NCBI RefSeq assembly: GCF_900112775.1
Contig: NZ_FOYZ01000006.1
Location: forward strand, 202,644-266,643
Reading direction: 5' to 3'
Origin: Anaeromicropila populeti
Lineage (GTDB): Bacteria; Bacillota; Clostridia; Lachnospirales; Lachnospiraceae
Length of the DNA stretch: 64,000 bases
The notes under the pieces were generated by a model. That model saw only the letters and a list, made by a program, of their open reading frames with translations. It was not told the DNA's origin and ran no database searches. This document shows, one piece after another, positions 60,125 to 64,000 of this stretch (the stretch's first letter is position 1; each line of letters opens with the position of its first letter). Position numbers and translations under genes: made by a program.

Positions 60125-61015
60125 GTGGAACATATTCAAAATAGTAATTCTTCGTTGTATTACGTTGATGATAGGAATAAAACATGTCAAGGACTAAGTT
60201 ATACGATACAAAAGGGTGACACATTATATGGACTGAGTAGAAGGTATAATATTCCATTGTCAGATATTATGAGTGCAAATCCAGATGTTGATGTATATAA
60301 TTTGCAGATAGATACAAATGTTTGTATACCATTAAAAAGTTCGGCAGGCGCAGATATGCCGACCAATGCAAGTCCTATGGGGCGGGCTTGTCCGGTTTGC
60401 CCGGTTTGCCCCCAAATTCCCCAGGTTGTTGCAGAAAAAGAGACTGCCATGGAAGAGGAAGTAACAGTACCAGAAGAAACAGTAACAATGCCAAAAGAAA
60501 CAGTACCAGTACCAGAAGAAACAGGTGATGAATTAAATACAGAAGTTAATGGCAACGCAGCAAATCAACCACTTCCAGTGAGGGAACAAAGAGCGAATCA
60601 GCCTTCAGCAATAGTGCCAAGACCAATTACTTATCAGCCAAGGCCAATTATATCTCAGCAAATATCAGTTGATTCTAATTCTGTTAACTCACAACAAATT
60701 CCCTATATAAAAAAGACAATGGTGTCAGAGCAAAGACCACAGCAGCCACCACGTGAACCACAGCAACCACCACTTGATCGCCAGCGGCCAGTAAATACGA
60801 CTAGTTTCTGGCGTCCTTACTCCTATAATCCAGCATGGCGAGAAGGAAGAAGATGTGAAATTCAAGAGTATGTGGTAAGAAGGGAAGAAACCATTCAAGA
60901 TATTTTGGATATGTTTGGAATGAGCTTAGAAGAGTTTTTAAGATATAATAAATTAAGAGATTTAGAATTAGCACCTAGAACAAAAGTTTATGTGCGATGG
61001 TGCCGCAGAAGGTAA
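60125..61015 (+). CDS. LysM-domain protein, SafA-like spore coat/cortex morphogenetic protein candidate
   Basis: A 296-residue protein with a LysM near the N terminus (about 24-76, YTIQKGDTLYGLSRRYNIPL). A low-complexity Pro/Gln/Glu region (about 90-230) contains PVCPVCP, VPEETV repeats and QQPP runs. A second degenerate LysM ends it (about 248-294, YVVRREETIQDILDMFG). No signal peptide is present, so it is made in the cytoplasm, as for SafA-type proteins assembled onto the forespore. The start is GTG at 60125 with TAGGAGG upstream. Spore function is inferred from architecture only. Confidence 0.7.
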   Translation: MEHIQNSNSSLYYVDDRNKTCQGLSYTIQKGDTLYGLSRRYNIPLSDIMSANPDVDVYNLQIDTNVCIPLKSSAGADMPTNASPMGRACPVCPVCPQIPQVVAEKETAMEEEVTVPEETVTMPKETVPVPEETGDELNTEVNGNAANQPLPVREQRANQPSAIVPRPITYQPRPIISQQISVDSNSVNSQQIPYIKKTMVSEQRPQQPPREPQQPPLDRQRPVNTTSFWRPYSYNPAWREGRRCEIQEYVVRREETIQDILDMFGMSLEEFLRYNKLRDLELAPRTKVYVRWCRRR

Positions 61016-61066
61016 GATATCGTAATCATAATAATCTGATTCGGTGCTAAAAGGTTAAGCTATCGT

Positions 61067-61113
61067 AAAATCAGGGTTAAAATCCAAAAAAGAGGGTTTT
61101 AGCCCTGATTTTT
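61067..61113 (+). terminator. Terminator of the LysM protein gene
   Basis: AAATCAGGG (61068-61076) pairs with CCCTGATTT (61103-61111), and an inner stem of about nine pairs (TTAAAATCC with GGGTTTTAG) continues it; T-run follows. Confidence 0.88.
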
Positions 61114-61160
61114 AGGCATTTAACGAGAAAGAATTATGTCAAACGGTTTGGAAATTAATC

Positions 61161-61189
61161 TTTCAAACATATGATTTGTATGATATAAT
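61161..61189 (+). promoter_or_regulatory. Promoter of the flavin oxidoreductase/thioesterase/NRPS genes
   Basis: TTTCAA (61161-61166) and TATAAT (61184-61189) are 17 bases apart. A short palindrome, CAAACGGTTTG, lies just upstream at about 61141. Confidence 0.6.
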
Positions 61190-61246
61190 TGAATAATAGG
61201 AAAAAAGTTAGAAATAAATATAATAATACTATCAGAGGAAAATAAA

Positions 61247-62731
61247 ATGAAAAAAATAGTGATTATTGGTGGTGGAATGTCAGGACTTGTTGCTGGAATC
61301 TATGCACAAAAGGCAGGGTTTGAAAGCGAAATTTATGAAAGAAATGATAAAGCAGGTGGTTTATGCACAGGCTGGACACGAAACGGTCATTATATTGATA
61401 ATTGTGTTCACTGGTTGACAGGAACGGAGCAGAAAACACAATTAAGAAGACTATGGGAAGAAACGGGAGCATTAACAGCTGAAACGGCATTTGTTCCTAA
61501 CGAAGCTTTTTATTCTTCCATATATAATGGAGTTAAAATTACCTTGTGGAAAGATTTGGAAAGGACAGAAAGAGAATTTTGCCAATTGTCACCAGAGGAC
61601 TCGGAGGAAATACATGATTTTATTGAAAGTGTAAGAATAGCCCAGTGTCGTAAGATGCCAGTTGATAAGCCAATGGAGTATATGTCCCCATCTGAATTGA
61701 TGCAATTGGGAAAATCCATGCAGGGAATAAAAGCTGTTAAAAAGAAGTATGGTAATATAAGCTTAAAGGAATATGTCAAGCGATTTAAAAGTCTGCCTAT
61801 TCAAAAAGTGATGACGGATTTTTATTCAGGAGATAGTGCGGTTACAAGTATTATTTTTTCTTATGCTTCCATATCTTGTGGAAATGGTGAAATTCCAGTC
61901 GGTGGATCGGAGAAAATGATAGAAAGGATGACTAGCCGTTATTTAGAAACGGGTGGAAAGTTATATTTAAATCATCCAGTGAAAAAAGTTCATATAAAAG
62001 AGAATGAAGCATGTAGTATCGAATTAAATAATGGTTTTAACGTAGAAGGGGACTATTTCATTTGCGCTGCCGATACATATGAAGCATTCTATCATCTTAT
62101 TGGTGAAAAATATATTCCAGAGGAATGGAAATTGGTATACAATCAACATTCGGAATATCCTGTCTATAGTAAATTTCAAATGGCAATATCAGTTAACAGA
62201 GATGGGTGCCCTATTGAACATATGACATTCATTGATTGTGACAAAATAAAAGTAGCAGTCTCAACTATTGATCGTATCTGCATAGTTAGTTATGGATACG
62301 AATCATCTTTTGCACCAGAAGGAAAATTGGTGCTGCAAATTAAAATCGAACAAAATGAAACAGATTATAATTATTGGAGTTACTTTTCTGAAATCATGTA
62401 TCAGAAAAAGAAGCAGGAATTCGGGAAGCTTGTTATGGAGCAACTGCTAATAAAATATCCTGAGCTAAGAGATAATTATGAAATATTGGATATTTGGACA
62501 CCACGTACCTACCATACCAGGTATAATGCCTTTCAGGGTTCTTTTATGCGATTTAGAGAGAGAGCAGACGTTAAGGCATTTGCCAGTAATGGAAAATTTA
62601 AATCCATACCTAATTTATATATAGCAAGTCAATGGCTTCAAGCGCCAGGAGGGCTTCCGACCGCTGCTGCTGCTGGAAAATTTGCAATTCAACATATTTT
62701 AAAAGCAGAAGGAAAATATGTTTTATTTTAA
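61247..62731 (+). CDS. CrtI/phytoene desaturase-like FAD-dependent oxidoreductase
   Basis: A 494-residue flavoprotein of the NAD(P)-binding Rossmann/amine oxidase type. The FAD-binding motif is IVIIGGGMSGLVAGIYAQKAG (split at residues 4-24), followed by YERNDKAGGLCTGWTRNG. The C-terminal FAD motif includes PNLYIASQWLQAPGGLPTAA. Such proteins desaturate or isomerise polyenes and related lipids, but in this setting, directly before a thioesterase and an NRPS, a role in modifying a peptide or acyl product is more likely. ATG has AGAGG upstream. The gene has its own promoter at 61161. Confidence 0.8.
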   Translation: MKKIVIIGGGMSGLVAGIYAQKAGFESEIYERNDKAGGLCTGWTRNGHYIDNCVHWLTGTEQKTQLRRLWEETGALTAETAFVPNEAFYSSIYNGVKITLWKDLERTEREFCQLSPEDSEEIHDFIESVRIAQCRKMPVDKPMEYMSPSELMQLGKSMQGIKAVKKKYGNISLKEYVKRFKSLPIQKVMTDFYSGDSAVTSIIFSYASISCGNGEIPVGGSEKMIERMTSRYLETGGKLYLNHPVKKVHIKENEACSIELNNGFNVEGDYFICAADTYEAFYHLIGEKYIPEEWKLVYNQHSEYPVYSKFQMAISVNRDGCPIEHMTFIDCDKIKVAVSTIDRICIVSYGYESSFAPEGKLVLQIKIEQNETDYNYWSYFSEIMYQKKKQEFGKLVMEQLLIKYPELRDNYEILDIWTPRTYHTRYNAFQGSFMRFRERADVKAFASNGKFKSIPNLYIASQWLQAPGGLPTAAAAGKFAIQHILKAEGKYVLF

Positions 62732-62793
62732 TGCAATTTTTAATAATTGATAAATGAAATAACGAAGGGGAGGAAAGCGATTTCTATAATCGT

Positions 62794-63519
62794 TTGAAAA
62801 ACATGGAAAAAATGAAATTATATTGTATCCCATATTCAGGAGGAAGTGCAGAAATATATTTAAAGTGGAAAAAGTTATTTCCAGAGAATATAAGCATTAT
62901 ACCTGTTGAACTGGCTGGTAGGGGAAAACGGATGAAAGAACTATTTTATGAGTCCTGTGAAGAGGCAGTAAAAGATTTAGCCGATGTAATTGAGGATGAC
63001 ATGAAAGAAGGAGAAAAATATGCTATCTTGGGACATAGTATGGGTTCCTTGCTGGCTTTTGAAACATATTATGAATTGTTAAGAAGAGGGTGCTGTATGC
63101 CAGTACACATGTTTATGAGCGGAAGAAAAGCACCTCAAAATATACAGAAGAAAACGGCTTTTTACTTATTACCAGAGGAAGAATTTTTAAAAGTAGTTTT
63201 TGCTTATGGGGGCTCTACGCCTGCTGCCATGGAAAATGCTACACTGAGAAAATTATTTCTCCCTATTTTAAGAGCAGATTTTAAAATTGCTGAAATTTAT
63301 GAATATATTCCCAGAACGGAAAAAATAATGTGTCCTGTTACAATTTTAAATGGAACAAAGGATTATAGTGTTCTAGAATATGATTTATCGGAATGGAGTG
63401 AATTTGCAGGAAGTGACTTTTGTATCAAGCAGGTAGAGGGAGGCCATTTCTTTATCATGGAAAATATGGAGGATACAGTTGCAGTTATAACAGAAGTGTT
63501 AGAAAAAACATTTTACTAA
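62794..63519 (+). CDS. Type II thioesterase (GrsT/RifR family)
   Basis: An alpha/beta hydrolase of about 241 residues that removes wrong acyl groups from carrier proteins of NRPS or PKS lines. It begins LYCIPYSGGSAEIYLKWKK, has ELAGRGKRM, the nucleophile GHSMGSLLAFE, and ends LEGGHFF-like VEGGHFFIMEN with the catalytic His; the Asp lies in NGTKDYSV. The start is uncertain: TTG at 62794, ATG at 62803 or 62812; GGGGAGG lies 20-30 bases upstream. It is followed by the NRPS gene after 21 bases. Confidence 0.9.
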   Translation: MKNMEKMKLYCIPYSGGSAEIYLKWKKLFPENISIIPVELAGRGKRMKELFYESCEEAVKDLADVIEDDMKEGEKYAILGHSMGSLLAFETYYELLRRGCCMPVHMFMSGRKAPQNIQKKTAFYLLPEEEFLKVVFAYGGSTPAAMENATLRKLFLPILRADFKIAEIYEYIPRTEKIMCPVTILNGTKDYSVLEYDLSEWSEFAGSDFCIKQVEGGHFFIMENMEDTVAVITEVLEKTFY

Positions 63520-63540
63520 GCAATAAAACGAAGGATTGGA

Positions 63541-64000
63541 ATGAGAAGGATGGGAAAATCGCAAGAGACATATCCAGAGAAAAGAACCATTAAGGAACTA
63601 TTTGAAGAGCAGGTGAAAAGGACACCAGAAAAGACAGCAGTTAAGGAGCAGAACCGTTTCCTGACGTACGAGGAACTGAATGAGTGGGCTAACGCCATAG
63701 CCTGGAAGTTGAAGGAGGAAGGAGTCGGAAGAGGAGACGTGGCAGCAGTGGCAGCCCCAAGAAGCATAGAGGCAGTGGCTGGAATGCTGGGGGTGCTGAA
63801 AGCAGGAGCAGCGTATGTGCCAGTGGATACGGAGCAGGGAGAAGAAAGAACGCGGTATATCCAGAAGGACAGCCAGGCAGCCATCTTGCTTTTTCACGGA
63901 ATGGAAGTGGCAGGAGAGAAGAAAAGCTTGCCGATTGGGGAATTTCAGAAGACAGATAAGGGAAATCCAGAAACAGAGGGAACTGGAAAGGATTTGATGT
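63541..64000 (+). CDS. Nonribosomal peptide synthetase, start of an adenylation domain (cut by the window edge)
   Basis: From the ATG at 63541 a single frame stays open to the end of the window (153 codons). It has the AMP-binding enzyme pattern: IKELFEEQVKRTPEKTAV, FLTYEELNEWANAIAWKL, VGRGDVAAVAAPRSIEAVAG and the A2 core motif LKAGAAYVPVD. In NRPS this is the N-terminal half of an adenylation domain, and the lack of a preceding condensation domain suggests a loading module. The ATG at 63550 is an alternative start. Base composition rises sharply at this gene (37 of 60 bases G or C at 63721-63780, against 24 of 60 at 63421-63480). Confidence 0.88.
   Translation, partial: MRRMGKSQETYPEKRTIKELFEEQVKRTPEKTAVKEQNRFLTYEELNEWANAIAWKLKEEGVGRGDVAAVAAPRSIEAVAGMLGVLKAGAAYVPVDTEQGEERTRYIQKDSQAAILLFHGMEVAGEKKSLPIGEFQKTDKGNPETEGTGKDLM

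Overview
This is an AT-rich window from a low-GC, Gram-positive, anaerobic and spore-forming clostridial genome, most likely Lachnospiraceae. The indications are the rimP-nusA-rnpM-ylxQ-infB-rbfA-nrnA-truB-ribF order, AAGGAGG-type ribosome binding sites, a T-box leader, a SafA-like LysM protein, cellulosome parts, and AgrA/AgrC-type signalling. The species cannot be fixed from the sequence alone.

Layout. Positions 1-2700 (minus strand) hold an ABC-2 type transporter cut by the window edge, a decayed small secreted-protein gene and a cell-wall amidase. Positions 2780-11861 are the translation/transcription-factor operon. Positions 11833-18783 are accessory: a MocR-type regulator whose PLP-lysine position is Arg, then a five-gene cassette (two paralogous small anchored proteins, two ABC-ATPase/permease fusion proteins, one M50-like membrane protease), then a possible IS66-type transposase remnant. 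The cassette lies between two copies of a 34-bp repeat and separates ribF from rpsO, which are commonly neighbours. Positions 19263-20400 hold a lipoprotein and a hemerythrin with an altered ligand. Positions 20704-25681 form a plant-cell-wall island: an SGNH esterase with a CBM2-like domain, a GH9-CBM3-dockerin cellulase and a single-cohesin CBM3 scaffoldin. A beta-propeller protein and an AraC regulator follow.

Positions 28218-32718 hold a DUF2975/HTH/DUF4173 set, a CAP-domain secreted protein and mutY. Positions 32890-35797 hold two O-acetylhomoserine sulfhydrylase paralogues with separate promoters; the second has a perfect 15-bp inverted repeat on its -10 box. Then come an AgrA/AgrC-like pair, aroD, a flavin reductase-like protein, queH, and feoAB behind a near-consensus Fur box. 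Positions 42643-49109 are the dgt-dnaG-sigA-trmK-nucleoside kinase cluster, followed by rnpB (RNase P RNA) on the minus strand. A T-box leader with a probable valine specifier controls leuB-ilvD-ilvB, followed by serC-serA. The right end has two COG0523/CobW GTPase-like proteins, a LysM protein, and the start of a nonribosomal peptide cluster (flavin oxidoreductase, type II thioesterase, adenylation domain running off the edge) with a clear rise in G+C.

Structures outside genes that stand out are a dispersed intergenic hairpin element in three states (34221, 38796, 50811), a 55-bp nested palindrome serving as terminator with the next promoter in its distal arm (28091-28162), and phased TTACA boxes in front of the accessory cassette (13385-13430). 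The best candidate for an undescribed system is the cassette at 13518-18509.
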